DNA from: Lysobacterales bacterium
GTDB lineage: Bacteria > Pseudomonadota > Gammaproteobacteria > Xanthomonadales > SZUA-5
Assembly (NCBI GenBank): GCA_022844135.1
Contig: JALHMG010000043.1
Location: forward strand, 1-45,622
Length of the DNA: 45,622 nucleotides
Reading direction: 5' to 3'
How positions within the stretch are numbered: the first letter of the stretch is position 1; every line of letters starts with the position of its first letter. The notes beneath the pieces are model-generated. The model had not been told where the DNA came from. It was given only the letters and a program-made list of their open reading frames with translations, and searched no databases. Positions 6,879 through 15,264 of the stretch are shown one piece after another. The position numbers were made by a program, and so were the translations under genes.

Positions 6879-8870
6879 CTACCAATGAATCCCGCGCATC
6901 ATCGAAGCAAACGCGACCTGCTCGCTCGACGGCGGTGCTTCCTGTCCTGGCTTCACGCCCTTCGCTGCCGCGGAATCCGGGAATAGCTGGAACGCGGTGT
7001 TGAGCACCACCTGATACACCTTGGGTGCCAGCAAGTGCAGGATTTCGGCAAAGATGCCGACGCGCGTGGCGATGCGTTGCGGGCGCTCGATGACCGCGCG
7101 CACCACCAGATCGGCGGCGTCTTCCGGCGTCAGCGTGGGCACGTTGTCGTACATCTTCGTCGGCCCGATCATCGGCGTGCGCACCAGCGGCATGTTGATG
7201 ATGGTGAAGTGGATGTTGCGATCGGAGAACTCGCTCGCCGCGCAGCGGCTGAACGCATCCAGCGCGGCCTTGCTCGCCACGTATGCGGAAAAGCGCGGTG
7301 CGTTCGACAGCACGCCGATGGAGCTGATGTTGATGATGTGGCCTTTCTTGCGCTCGCTCATGCCCGGCAGGAAGCCCATGATCAGGCGCAGCGAGCCGAA
7401 ATAGTTGAGCTGCATGGTGCGCTCGAAATCGTGGAATCGATCGTAGGAGAGCGCGATCGAACGACGGATGGAGCGGCCGGCGTTATTGACCAGAATGTCG
7501 ACGTGACCATGCTCGGCGAGCACTTTGGCGACCAGCGCGTCGGCCGACGCGAGATCTGCGAGATCCGCTTGATACACGAACACTTCGGCGCCAGGCGTTG
7601 CCGCTTCGATCTCGGCCTTGGCTTTCTCCAGGTCCTCCACGCCGCGCGCGCATATCAGCGTCTTGGCGCCGGCGGCCGCCATCTTGTGCGCGCTCGCCAG
7701 ACCAATGCCGCTCGAACCACCGGTGATCAGCACCACCTTGCCCTTGACCTTGCTCGACAGCGTGCGGTCGATGAAGAGCTCGGGATCGAGGTGACGCTCC
7801 CAGTAATCCCACAACCGCCACGCGTAGCCCGCTAAGTCCGGCACCTTGATCCCGGTGCCGCGCAACACCCGTTCGGTTTCGCGGCAATCGAAGCGCGTCG
7901 GGTAGTTGAAGAATTTCATCATGTCGGGCGGAATGTTCAACGACTTGAACAAGTGCTGCGTGATGCGTCGAACCGGCGGCAGCGCGCCGACCATGTTGCG
8001 GATGGAGCTCGGGATGACCTGGAAGATGCGCGCGTCGATGCGCATCGTCATCTCCGGCGCGTGGCCGGCGTTCGCGAACAGGTTCAGCACCTCGCCGACG
8101 CGCCGCGGCGCCGGATCGGTCAGATGGAAGCACTGCCCGTCGAGACCCTTTTCGTGGGCAATGTGATCCATCGCGTCGCAGATGAAATCCACCGGCACGA
8201 TGTTGATGCGCCCGCCTTCGAAACCCAATACCGGCATCCATGGCGGCAGAGTTTCGCGCAGCTTCTTGAGCAGCGTGAAGAAATAGTACGGACCATCGAT
8301 CTTGTCGATCTCGCCGGTCTTCGAATGTCCGACGACGATCGCCGGGCGATAAACGCGCCAGGGCCGTTTGCATTCTTTGCGCACGATGCCTTCGGAATCG
8401 TGTTTGGTGCGGAAGTACGGGTGATCCAGGCCCTCGGCTTCATCGAACATGTCCTCGCGGAACACGCCGCCGTACAGGCCCGCAGCGGCAATCGAGCTGA
8501 CATGATGGAAGCAGCCCACGCGCAACAAATCGCCCAGTTGCACCGCATTACGCGTGCCATCGATGTTGGCCGCTTGCTGCGATTCGGCGCTGGCGGCCAG
8601 GTCGTAGATCGCCGCGAGGTGGAAGAAGTGTTTGATCTTGCCCTTGAGCGCCGCTTGCGCCTCGGCGGTCAAACCGAGCAGCGGTTTGGTCAGGTCGCCG
8701 GTGACAGCCTGCAAACGATCGCCGGCTTCCGGGTAGCGATCTTTCAGCGCCTCGAACTTTTCTTTCGATCCGCGCCGCACGAGTACGTAGATCGTGCCCT
8801 TGCGCTTCAGCAAATTGCCGATCAGGAAGCGGCCAATAAATCCTGTGGCACCGGTGATGAAATAACTCAT
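6879..8870 (-). CDS. Two-domain fatty acyl-CoA reductase (SDR family)
   Basis: A 663-residue protein with two Rossmann domains, the architecture and length of Marinobacter-type fatty acyl-CoA reductases that convert acyl-CoA to fatty alcohol for wax esters. The N-terminal extended-SDR domain starts TGATGFIG (6-13) and includes a male-sterility-type reductase region (YFRTKHDSEGIV, VDFICDAMDHIA). The C-terminal classical SDR domain starts at about 377 with VLITGGSSGIG, then has NNAG, the catalytic serine region INISSIG and YVASK. A GGGAG ribosome site precedes ATG 8870. An acyl-CoA-binding protein is transcribed divergently, followed by a TetR regulator, supporting a role in acyl-CoA metabolism. 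No wax ester synthase is present in the window. Other long-chain acyl reductase activities cannot be excluded. Confidence 0.88.
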   Translation of the reverse strand: MSYFITGATGFIGRFLIGNLLKRKGTIYVLVRRGSKEKFEALKDRYPEAGDRLQAVTGDLTKPLLGLTAEAQAALKGKIKHFFHLAAIYDLAASAESQQAANIDGTRNAVQLGDLLRVGCFHHVSSIAAAGLYGGVFREDMFDEAEGLDHPYFRTKHDSEGIVRKECKRPWRVYRPAIVVGHSKTGEIDKIDGPYYFFTLLKKLRETLPPWMPVLGFEGGRINIVPVDFICDAMDHIAHEKGLDGQCFHLTDPAPRRVGEVLNLFANAGHAPEMTMRIDARIFQVIPSSIRNMVGALPPVRRITQHLFKSLNIPPDMMKFFNYPTRFDCRETERVLRGTGIKVPDLAGYAWRLWDYWERHLDPELFIDRTLSSKVKGKVVLITGGSSGIGLASAHKMAAAGAKTLICARGVEDLEKAKAEIEAATPGAEVFVYQADLADLASADALVAKVLAEHGHVDILVNNAGRSIRRSIALSYDRFHDFERTMQLNYFGSLRLIMGFLPGMSERKKGHIINISSIGVLSNAPRFSAYVASKAALDAFSRCAASEFSDRNIHFTIINMPLVRTPMIGPTKMYDNVPTLTPEDAADLVVRAVIERPQRIATRVGIFAEILHLLAPKVYQVVLNTAFQLFPDSAAAKGVKPGQEAPPSSEQVAFASMMRGIHW

Positions 8871-9247
8871 TGCGCTTTAGCTCCCCGACGTTGGCGACAA
8901 ACGAACGGCAAAGATAACGCGCGATGGTGTTTCGTGCCAAAGTTTCCTGTGGAAACTTTAAGCCGGGCCAGAAGCAGCCCAGGCCCGTGGATCGAGCATG
9001 CGCTTTTCGCTGCGCGTCGAGGTGCGGCTTCGCAGAGGATTTCGCAGCCGCGCGATTCATCGCGCCCGGCGCGTGCGCCCTGGCGCTGGATCGGCCGCCC
9101 TGAACACGCCGCCAGCCATCCCCGAATCGAGTCAAAAGGTTGCAGGTGCGTCGCAAGCATGCGATGGACCGTTCGTACGTCTTGCGCTAATTCGCTCGGC
9201 GCTGAATAGTCCACGTTCCTTAAGCGATCGACAGCACGGAGGAGCAC
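8871..9247. other. Divergent regulatory region between reductase and acyl-CoA-binding protein
   Basis: This 377-base spacer separates two divergent genes and should hold both promoters. The only clear element is the palindrome at 8939-8959. A GGAGG ribosome site lies just before the acyl-CoA-binding protein start. I see no additional gene. Confidence 0.6.
8939..8959. promoter_or_regulatory. Perfect 21-base palindrome, candidate TetR-type operator
   Basis: Half-sites AAAGTTTCC (8939-8947) and GGAAACTTT (8951-8959) are exact inverse copies around the spacer TGT. The element lies about 70 bases upstream of the reductase start. It is A+T-rich in a G+C-rich spacer and has the size of TetR-family operators. 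A TetR-family gene lies 0.75 kb away. Binding by that regulator is inference. Confidence 0.45.
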
Positions 9248-9511
9248 ATGTCCGATCTCAAAGCCCAATTCGATGCCGCGACTGAGGCTGCGAAGCAGTT
9301 GCCGGAACGGCCGGACAACGACACGATGCTCAAGCTTTACAGTCATTTCAAGCAGGCCACTGAAGGCGATGTCTCGGGCCCGAAGCCGGGCTTCTTCGAT
9401 TTTGTCGGCACCGCCAAGTACGAGGCGTGGGAGAAGTTGAAAGGGCTGACCAGCGATGAGGCGATGAAGAAGTACATCGATCTGGTCAAACGATTGGGCG
9501 GTAAGTTCTGA
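9248..9511 (+). CDS. Acyl-CoA-binding protein (ACBP)
   Basis: An 87-residue protein of the usual ACBP length and four-helix pattern: LKAQFDAATEAAKQLP, then the hallmark LKLYSHFKQATEGD, KYEAWEKLKG, and the C-terminal AMKKYIDLVKRL. ACBPs bind medium and long-chain acyl-CoA esters with high affinity in the cytoplasm and buffer or deliver them. They are common in eukaryotes and patchy in bacteria. A GGAGG site precedes ATG 9248. Divergence from the acyl-CoA reductase suggests it supplies or protects that enzyme's substrate. Confidence 0.95.
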   Translation: MSDLKAQFDAATEAAKQLPERPDNDTMLKLYSHFKQATEGDVSGPKPGFFDFVGTAKYEAWEKLKGLTSDEAMKKYIDLVKRLGGKF

Positions 9512-9714
9512 GAGATCGATCGAAGGCAATGTGCCTGCTTCGTTTGAGAAGTCGGCACCGAGCCCCGGTGAGCGTGATCGTTGTCCGCTTCGTAGCGACG
9601 GCACCTCACCTCAACCCTCTCCCGCCCAGGCGAGAGAGTGCGTTCATCCGGCTTTGAAATGACGAGCACTCGCCGCGAGCCAGCAAACGCCGTCGAACAT
9701 GGGAGCGGTACACC

Positions 9715-10371
9715 GTGAGCCAGGAAAGTGCGCCACTAAAAACGCGCGATCGGATCCTCGCCAAGAGCCTGGGTATGTTCAATGCGCAAGGCGAGCCGAA
9801 CGTCACGACCAACCATATTGCCGACGAGCTGGAGATCAGCCCCGGTAACTTGTATTACCACTTCCGCAATAAAGACGACATCATCGAGCAGCTCTTTGCG
9901 CGCTTCGAGGAGCGCATCGGCGAAGCCTTGCTCGTGCCCGACGCGCGCACGCCCAATCTCGAAGACATCTGGCTGCAGATGCATCTGGTGTTCGAGTGCA
10001 TCTGGGACTATCGCTTCATCTATCGCGATCTTGTCGATCTGCTGACGCGCAGTCGCAAGCTGAAGATGCATTTTTCGCGCATTCTGAAACGCGCGCACGA
10101 GAGCATCTCCACGGTGTGCACGGAGCTGGTCAAGTCTGGGGCGATGCTCGCGAGCCAGCGCGAGATTGAGGCGATCGCGCAGAACATTGTGGTGCTAACG
10201 ACATTCTGGCTGAACTTTCAGCAGATCAAGCCGGTCACCGGTACCAAACAGGATGTCGATATCGGTCGCGGGATTTATCAGGTCATGGTGTTGCTGGCGC
10301 CGTATTTGAAAGCCGCCGAGCGCGCGCACCTGAACAAGCTCGCCGATCAATATCTGAACCCGCAAATGTAA
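9715..10371 (+). CDS. TetR-family transcriptional regulator
   Basis: A 218-residue protein with an N-terminal TetR helix-turn-helix: RDRILAKSLGMFNAQG, then TTNHIADELEISPGNLYYHF and NKDDIIEQLF (about 11-60). The C-terminal domain (from about 70) is helical and hydrophobic, as in ligand-binding TetR domains, and matches the broad group whose members respond to acyl-CoA or fatty acids. The start is GTG at 9715 with GGGAG nine bases upstream. It lies just downstream of the ACBP gene and ends in a strong bidirectional hairpin. Control of the reductase/ACBP divergon is a reasonable inference but is not shown. Confidence 0.9.
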   Translation: MSQESAPLKTRDRILAKSLGMFNAQGEPNVTTNHIADELEISPGNLYYHFRNKDDIIEQLFARFEERIGEALLVPDARTPNLEDIWLQMHLVFECIWDYRFIYRDLVDLLTRSRKLKMHFSRILKRAHESISTVCTELVKSGAMLASQREIEAIAQNIVVLTTFWLNFQQIKPVTGTKQDVDIGRGIYQVMVLLAPYLKAAERAHLNKLADQYLNPQM

Positions 10372-10398
10372 ACGGCGGCGCTTTCGCGCCGCCGTTTA
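10369..10398. terminator. Strong hairpin at the tetR stop codon
   Basis: A perfect 13-base stem with arms TAAACGGCGGCGC (10369-10381) and GCGCCGCCGTTTA (10386-10398) and a TTTC loop. It includes the tetR stop codon. The stem ends in TTTA on both strands, so it may act bidirectionally between tetR and the convergent phasin gene, although a long U-tract is absent. Confidence 0.7.
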
Positions 10399-10429
10399 CG
10401 GTTCCTGGTTGTCGGTTCCCGGTTCTTGG
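10399..10429. repeat. Degenerate heptamer array (GGTTNNN)
   Basis: Four to five consecutive 7-base units of the form GGTTnnn directly follow the tetR hairpin. Related arrays occur at 14608, 15868, 25059, 31339 and 45325. It contains no gene. Confidence 0.6.
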
Positions 10430-10502
10430 ATTCGTTCGTGGACGCAAAGCTGTCGACTTGGTTCCACGTGCGCCGACGACCGTTATCCGGAAACGCGCAA
10501 CA

Positions 10503-10916
10503 TCACGCCGCTTTGCGTGCGGTTTGCAGCGCCTTGACCTGACGGCTCAGATCGCTGACGCGGCGCGACAATTGCGCGACATCGTTCTTGCTCGGAATGC
10601 CAAGACGCGCGAGCACTTTCGACACCTGCGTTTGCGCAACGGTCTCGACCTGCGCAAGGTTCTGCTGCGCCGTGTCTTGCACCTTCTCGACGACGCCCAG
10701 GACCTGCTGGCGCACTTCGTTGACGGTGCCTTCCACGAGCTTGAGCGTGCGCTGACCGAACTGCTGGCTGTCGTCGATCAAGCCGCCGACCAGCTTCTGC
10801 GCTTCCTTGCCACCCAGCGACACAGCGCCGATCGAGGCCAGCAGCACATCGCGCGCCGGGTTCGGGTTGGTGGCCGCGGCGGTGCGCACGGACTTCTTCG
10901 CTACTTTCTTCGCCAT
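10503..10916 (-). CDS. Phasin family protein (polyhydroxyalkanoate granule-associated)
   Basis: A 137-residue protein starting MAKKVAKKSVRTAAATNPNP, a lysine/alanine-rich lead-in typical of PhaI/PhaF-type phasins. A long amphipathic helix follows (VLLASIGAVSLGGKEAQKLV, then many Gln, Glu and Val residues). The C-terminal coiled coil is VAQLSRRVSDLSRQVKAL. Phasins coat polyhydroxyalkanoate granules and can bind DNA through basic ends. ATG 10916 has GGAG ten bases upstream. The open frame continues to 12320 only as the antisense of the HD-GYP gene and is not coding. No PHA synthase gene is visible, so binding to other lipid inclusions is also possible. Confidence 0.85.
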   Translation of the reverse strand: MAKKVAKKSVRTAAATNPNPARDVLLASIGAVSLGGKEAQKLVGGLIDDSQQFGQRTLKLVEGTVNEVRQQVLGVVEKVQDTAQQNLAQVETVAQTQVSKVLARLGIPSKNDVAQLSRRVSDLSRQVKALQTARKAA

Positions 10917-11240
10917 GGTGATTCTCCAGTTAGGCTTTGGGGACACATCGCAGCAGACGCCGCGTTGACGAGAAAGGTATGGTCGGGTGGATAGAACAAA
11001 CACACTATGCGCCAGCGTATGTTTTGCGCAGGTTGGGCTGCGTGGCGAAGTTGCCGAACATTTTTGGGCTGCGTGGCGCGAATACGGGCCTTCGGCGTAT
11101 CCGAGCTGAAACTGGAGAACTGGGTTGCATGACCCGGCCAGCGTTCTTGTTGCCGGCGTCTGGAACGAGAATTTGCAAAACACATCACAATCGCCGCCGC
11201 GCGATGGCATCCTTAGCAACCGCCAGTTGCTCTCAGCCGG
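10917..11240. other. Divergent intergenic region, phasin and HD-GYP
   Basis: This 324-base spacer holds the upstream regions of two divergent genes. I see no gene, strong hairpin or convincing consensus promoter in it. Confidence 0.5.
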
Positions 11241-12464
11241 ATGGAAATCGAGGAACGAAAGGTTGAAGTCCTGTCGCTGCAGCTCGGCATGTTCGTCAGC
11301 CGGCTGGATCGACCGTGGACGGATACGCCGTTTCCGCTGCAGGGTTTTCGCCTCCAGGCGCTGAGCGAGATCGAGCAGCTGCGGCGCTATTGCCAGTTCG
11401 TCTACATCGATCTGGTCAAGAGCACCAAACGCGAACGCACCGTGCTGGAGAAGCTGGGTTATGGCACGGTCGGCAGCAGAAGCGTGCCGCGGATCGTGAA
11501 CTACCTCAACGAAACCCTCACCGAGGACGAGCTGCCCAAGGCCAGGGTTGCATGGGAGAACGCGCGCCAGTTGGCGAGCCGTTTCATCGACGATGTGCGC
11601 ACTGGCAAGCGCCTGTCGGCAGACGAACTGGGCGCGGCAATGGAGCCTATCGTCGCCAGCGTCATCCGCAGCGCCGATGCCTTCTTCTGGCTCGATACCT
11701 TGCGTCGCCGCGAGGAATACGCGTACACGCACTCGGTGAACTGCTGCGCATTGGCGACAACCTTCGGGCGGCACCTGGGCTTTCCGCGCGAAGTGCTGAT
11801 CGATCTTGCCAGCGGCGGCATGTTGATGGACATCGGCAAGGCGGCGCTGCCGGAGACCTTGTTCAACCACGTCGGCCTGTTGTCTGCGGCGCAGATGACG
11901 CAGGTGCGCACGCATATCGAACTCGGACTGAAAATGCTCGACGAGTCCGGTATCCATAACACCGAAGTGAGCTTGATGATCCTGCACCATCACGAGCGCC
12001 ACGACGGATCGGGTTATCCCATCGGCTTGAGCGGCACCAAGATTCCGCTGCTCGGGCGCATGCTGGGCCTCGTCGACACCTACGATGCGCTGTCGAGCGA
12101 ACGCGTCCACCAGAAAGCGCTGGCGCGTCACGACGTCTTGCAGACGCTGTATCGCGAGCGCGACCGCTTGTTCCAGGGCGAGTTGATCGAGCAGTTTTCC
12201 CAGTGCCTGGGGGTTTATCCCACGGGCTCGCTGGTTGAGCTGTCGTCGGGCGAAGTGGCGGTGGTGATGGCGCAGAATCCGGCGCGGCGCCTGTACCCGC
12301 GAGTGACCATCTTGACCCATCCCGACAAATCGATTGATGCGGCGTTTCGCCAGGTCGACTTATGGCCGCTGGCGAATGCGCCCGATGTGCACGACCGCGT
12401 GCACATCGTTCGTGCGATTCCCGAAGGCGCCTACGGCATCGATACGGCAACCCTTTTCCTATGA
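11241..12464 (+). CDS. HD-GYP domain protein with N-terminal DUF3391
   Basis: A 407-residue protein with an N-terminal DUF3391 segment (VEVLSLQLGMFVSRLDRPW) and a C-terminal HD-GYP domain. HD-GYP proteins hydrolyse cyclic-di-GMP with a two- or three-metal centre. Visible motifs are THSVNCCALA (H164), GGMLMDIGK (192-200) and HHHERHDGSGYP (249-260). The canonical LHDIGK histidine is methionine (M196) while the aspartate remains, so one metal ligand is altered and activity is uncertain. The GYP signature is intact. The stop codon overlaps the start of an EAL-domain gene in ATGA, so the two are almost certainly co-translated. Confidence 0.92.
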   Translation: MEIEERKVEVLSLQLGMFVSRLDRPWTDTPFPLQGFRLQALSEIEQLRRYCQFVYIDLVKSTKRERTVLEKLGYGTVGSRSVPRIVNYLNETLTEDELPKARVAWENARQLASRFIDDVRTGKRLSADELGAAMEPIVASVIRSADAFFWLDTLRRREEYAYTHSVNCCALATTFGRHLGFPREVLIDLASGGMLMDIGKAALPETLFNHVGLLSAAQMTQVRTHIELGLKMLDESGIHNTEVSLMILHHHERHDGSGYPIGLSGTKIPLLGRMLGLVDTYDALSSERVHQKALARHDVLQTLYRERDRLFQGELIEQFSQCLGVYPTGSLVELSSGEVAVVMAQNPARRLYPRVTILTHPDKSIDAAFRQVDLWPLANAPDVHDRVHIVRAIPEGAYGIDTATLFL

Positions 12465-13684
12465 GAGCGCAGAGCTATCAGGCGGCGCTCGCCATCGCCA
12501 ACGAGCTGTGCGCCGGAGGCAGCCCGTTCTGCTTGCTGCACGTGCATATGCGCCGCAACCGCCAGTTATCGGTGCTGCTCGGTTTTGCTGCAGTCGAGCA
12601 ATTGTTGGAAGGTATCGAGGCGCGCATCGGCAAGACCTTGCGGCCCAACGATCGCGTGTTGCGCACTGGCGATAGCGATTTCCTGATCGTACTGCCCGGA
12701 CTGCTGAACACTGCGCACGGCGAACTGGCGGCGCAGCGGATTACCCGAGAATTCGAGCAGCCGGTCGCCGTGGGTGGCCGCTTGATCACGCCGCTACTGA
12801 CGATCGGCTTGTGCGCGTTTCCAGACCACGGACTCAATGCGGATGTGTTGTTGCGCGGTGCGGCGGCGGCCGTCGATCAGGCGTTGCAGGCCGGGCGCCG
12901 CATCGCGATTGCCGCGCCCTTCAGCGACGATGTGTTGTTGATCGACGAGTTGCGCGATGCTCTGGCGAATAACGAGCTGGCGGTCGCTTTTCAGCCCTTG
13001 GTGAGCTTGCGTGAGCGCGGTGTGGTGGCGGTGGAAGCGCTGGCGCGCTGGCGCTCGCCGCAGCGCGGCGTGATCGCGCCGCAGCGCTTTGTGGAGTTGG
13101 CCGAACAGGCGGGTCTGGCGCCCGAACTGACGCGGTGGAGCATCAATGCGAGTCTGCGCGAGTTTGCCCAACTTCGGGAACTGGCGCCGAGCCTGCGCTG
13201 CTCGATCAATCTCTCGCCCAAGGTATTCACGCTGTCGGGGCTCGTCGAGCAGGTGTCGGCCGCACTCGCCATCTGGGGCGTTCCGGCAAAGGCGCTGGTG
13301 CTTGAGGTCACCGAAACGGCGGTGATGGAAGATCCGGAATACAGCGCAATAGCATTGAACCGGTTGAGCGACGCCGGCATCCGTATTGCGATCGACGATT
13401 TTGGACAGGGCTACTCATCGTTCACGTATTTGAAGCATTTTCCAGCGACCGAGCTGAAAATCGATCAGTTGTTCGTCACACCGATGATGCGCGATCCGCG
13501 CGCTGCGCAACTGGTCCGCGCGATGGTCGATCTGGCGCACCATCTGGACATGGTCGCCGTCGCCGAGGGCGTCGAGGATGCGCTGGTCTTGGAAGCGCTG
13601 GTGGCCATGGGATGCGATATCGCACAGGGTTACCACCTGGGGCGCCCGGTCGACCGGGCGACGTTGGCGGCGGTATTGCGTTAG
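12461..13684 (+). CDS. EAL-domain cyclic-di-GMP phosphodiesterase with degenerate GGDEF-like domain
   Basis: A 407-residue protein. Residues 1-140 look like a reduced GGDEF domain with TGDSDF (69-74) in place of GGDEF, so diguanylate cyclase activity is unlikely. Residues 165-407 form an EAL domain with VEALARW (191-197), the Asn of NLSPK (250), LEVTE (281-285), IDDFGQGYSS (311-320), LKIDQLF (332-338) and AEGVED (368-373), so the main metal and substrate residues of active enzymes are present. It starts ATG at 12461, overlapping the HD-GYP stop by four bases; the frame extends upstream to 12362, but the coupled start is preferred. No membrane segment is present. Together the pair would lower cyclic-di-GMP, the second messenger for biofilm and motility. 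Confidence 0.92.
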   Translation: MRAQSYQAALAIANELCAGGSPFCLLHVHMRRNRQLSVLLGFAAVEQLLEGIEARIGKTLRPNDRVLRTGDSDFLIVLPGLLNTAHGELAAQRITREFEQPVAVGGRLITPLLTIGLCAFPDHGLNADVLLRGAAAAVDQALQAGRRIAIAAPFSDDVLLIDELRDALANNELAVAFQPLVSLRERGVVAVEALARWRSPQRGVIAPQRFVELAEQAGLAPELTRWSINASLREFAQLRELAPSLRCSINLSPKVFTLSGLVEQVSAALAIWGVPAKALVLEVTETAVMEDPEYSAIALNRLSDAGIRIAIDDFGQGYSSFTYLKHFPATELKIDQLFVTPMMRDPRAAQLVRAMVDLAHHLDMVAVAEGVEDALVLEALVAMGCDIAQGYHLGRPVDRATLAAVLR

Positions 13685-13801
13685 CGAGAGCTGCGACGTT
13701 ACCAGGCGCGGTGTGGACGCGCTCGCGGGCGTCGCGGTTTTGACGTTTGGCCCTCGAACGTCTAACGTCGCGTCTGTCGAAGCCAACCCTGAGCTGCAAC
13801 G

Positions 13802-14605
13802 ATGCGCTTTCTCCAGCTCGAACTGCGCCAACCGCCAGCCGCTGGCACCGGACAGCTGCTTGCCGCGACATGTCTGGTGCTGATGCTGTTTTTCTGGTTC
13901 ATCGCCACCCTGGGCGCGGCCGAGGAGCGCTTCATCTCCCCGGCCATCTTGCCGAGCCCCATGGAGGTGATTCAGGCGGTGCCGAATCTTCTGTTCGAGC
14001 GCAATCTAGGGCAGAGCATTCTGGCGACGATGCTGCGCGTGATGGCGGGCTTCAGTCTGGCGTTGGTGATCGGAATCCCGCTCGGCGTGCTGGCCGGCTC
14101 GCTGCGGGTCATCGAATCGTTCCTGCGTCCGATTGTGATCCCGATGAGCAACGTACCGGTCGCGGCGCTGATTCCTCTGACGATCCTGTGGTTCGGCATC
14201 GGCGAGACGCAGAAGGTGATGTTTATCTTTGTTGCCGCAGTGCCATTCGTGTTCGCAACGGCCGCCGCCTCGATCCTGGCGGTGCCGGATCGATACGTCG
14301 ATACCGCGCGCACACTGGGTGCGAGCGATCAGCAAATCGTTCTGAAAGTGTTGCTGCCGGGTGCGCTGCCTGAAATGTATCGCGGGCTGCGTGGGCTGTT
14401 TGGACTGGCGTTCGGATACATCATGCTGGCAGAGCTGATCAATGCGCCGCACGGTTTGGGCGCGATGCTCAATGTCAGTCAACGTCGCGGACTGACTGAG
14501 CACATTTTCTTGATTCTCGCGCTGATCGGGCTGATCGCGTGGGCCATCGATCACGGCCTCGGGTGGCTGGAGCGCAAGCTGTTTCCGCATCAGGCCAAGG
14601 CTTGA
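13802..14605 (+). CDS. ABC transporter permease (SsuC/TauC/NrtB type)
   Basis: A 267-residue inner-membrane protein of the BPD_transp_1 family with about six transmembrane helices. The cytoplasmic EAA loop, which docks on the ATPase, reads DTARTLGASDQQIVLKVLLP followed by GALPEMYRGLR (about 166-197). Relatives carry sulfonate, taurine, nitrate or thiamine-precursor type substrates. No ATPase or substrate-binding gene is next to it; the neighbours are the EAL gene (117 bases upstream) and a convergent hydrolase. It is therefore an orphan whose partners must be encoded elsewhere, or it is a leftover of a lost operon. The substrate cannot be inferred. Confidence 0.88.
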   Translation: MRFLQLELRQPPAAGTGQLLAATCLVLMLFFWFIATLGAAEERFISPAILPSPMEVIQAVPNLLFERNLGQSILATMLRVMAGFSLALVIGIPLGVLAGSLRVIESFLRPIVIPMSNVPVAALIPLTILWFGIGETQKVMFIFVAAVPFVFATAAASILAVPDRYVDTARTLGASDQQIVLKVLLPGALPEMYRGLRGLFGLAFGYIMLAELINAPHGLGAMLNVSQRRGLTEHIFLILALIGLIAWAIDHGLGWLERKLFPHQAKA

Positions 14606-14607
14606 TG

Positions 14608-14640
14608 TCTGGTTCTTGGTTATCGGTTATCGGTTGCGGG
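14608..14640. repeat. Degenerate heptamer array (GGTTATC-like)
   Basis: Four consecutive units, GGTTCTT, GGTTATC twice and GGTTGCG, lie just after the permease stop codon in the convergent gap. The seven-base period is clear. Confidence 0.65.
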
Positions 14641-14661
14641 CGGATACCCGGCTAACCTTGA

Positions 14662-15264
14662 CTAAAGCATCGCCAGCAAACGGTCCCGCAGTTCGACCAG
14701 TCGGCCATGGAAAAAGTGTCCGGCGCCGGGGAAGGTGAGCAGCTCCACGGGCGGATCGAAATTCGCGAAAAAGGCGAAGACATCGCTGGCGGCGACGACT
14801 TCGTCGGCGTCGCCCTGGGCGACGATCCAGCGTGCATTCGGGCGCGTTGGAAAGTTCAGACCGAATCGCGCCACCGGTGGCGCCACACTGATCAGGCATT
14901 GCGCGCCCAGCGCATCGGATTGCGCGGCACTGACAAAGGCGCCGAAAGAGAATCCAGCCAGCCACAGCGGCAAGCCGGGATGCCGTTCTCGCAAAAAGGC
15001 AACGGCGGCCGCCAGATCTTTCTGCTCGCCTCGACCTTCATCGAAGCTCCCGTCGGAGGCGCCAACGCCGCGAAAATTGAAGCGCAGCGTCGCGCAGTGC
15101 GCTTCGCCGAGCGCGCGCTCCAGCATCGTCACCACTTTGTTGCCCATCGTCCCGCCATGCAGAGGGTGCGGGTGACAAATCACAGCGATCCGTTGCGGCG
15201 ATGCGGCGCCGCCCAGCGCGCCTTCGAGCGCGCCGACGGGACCTGGGATGACAACAGACGTCAT
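14662..15264 (-). CDS. Alpha/beta hydrolase
   Basis: A 200-residue cytoplasmic hydrolase with the family hallmark ICHPHPLHGGTMGNKVV near the N-terminus, the RFNFRGVGASDG strand-turn and the nucleophile elbow GFSFG (about 105). A possible acid residue lies in GDADEVV and the catalytic histidine in GAGHFFHG. This pattern matches the small proteobacterial alpha/beta hydrolases related to dienelactone hydrolases. The substrate is unknown. Its ATG overlaps the stop of the LysM gene by four bases, so the two form a translationally coupled operon. Confidence 0.88.
   Translation of the reverse strand: MTSVVIPGPVGALEGALGGAASPQRIAVICHPHPLHGGTMGNKVVTMLERALGEAHCATLRFNFRGVGASDGSFDEGRGEQKDLAAAVAFLRERHPGLPLWLAGFSFGAFVSAAQSDALGAQCLISVAPPVARFGLNFPTRPNARWIVAQGDADEVVAASDVFAFFANFDPPVELLTFPGAGHFFHGRLVELRDRLLAML

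Noticed and set aside
10503-12320. 605-residue minus-strand frame
   Set aside because: Only its last 137 residues (from ATG 10916) are phasin-like. The rest is antisense of the HD-GYP gene.
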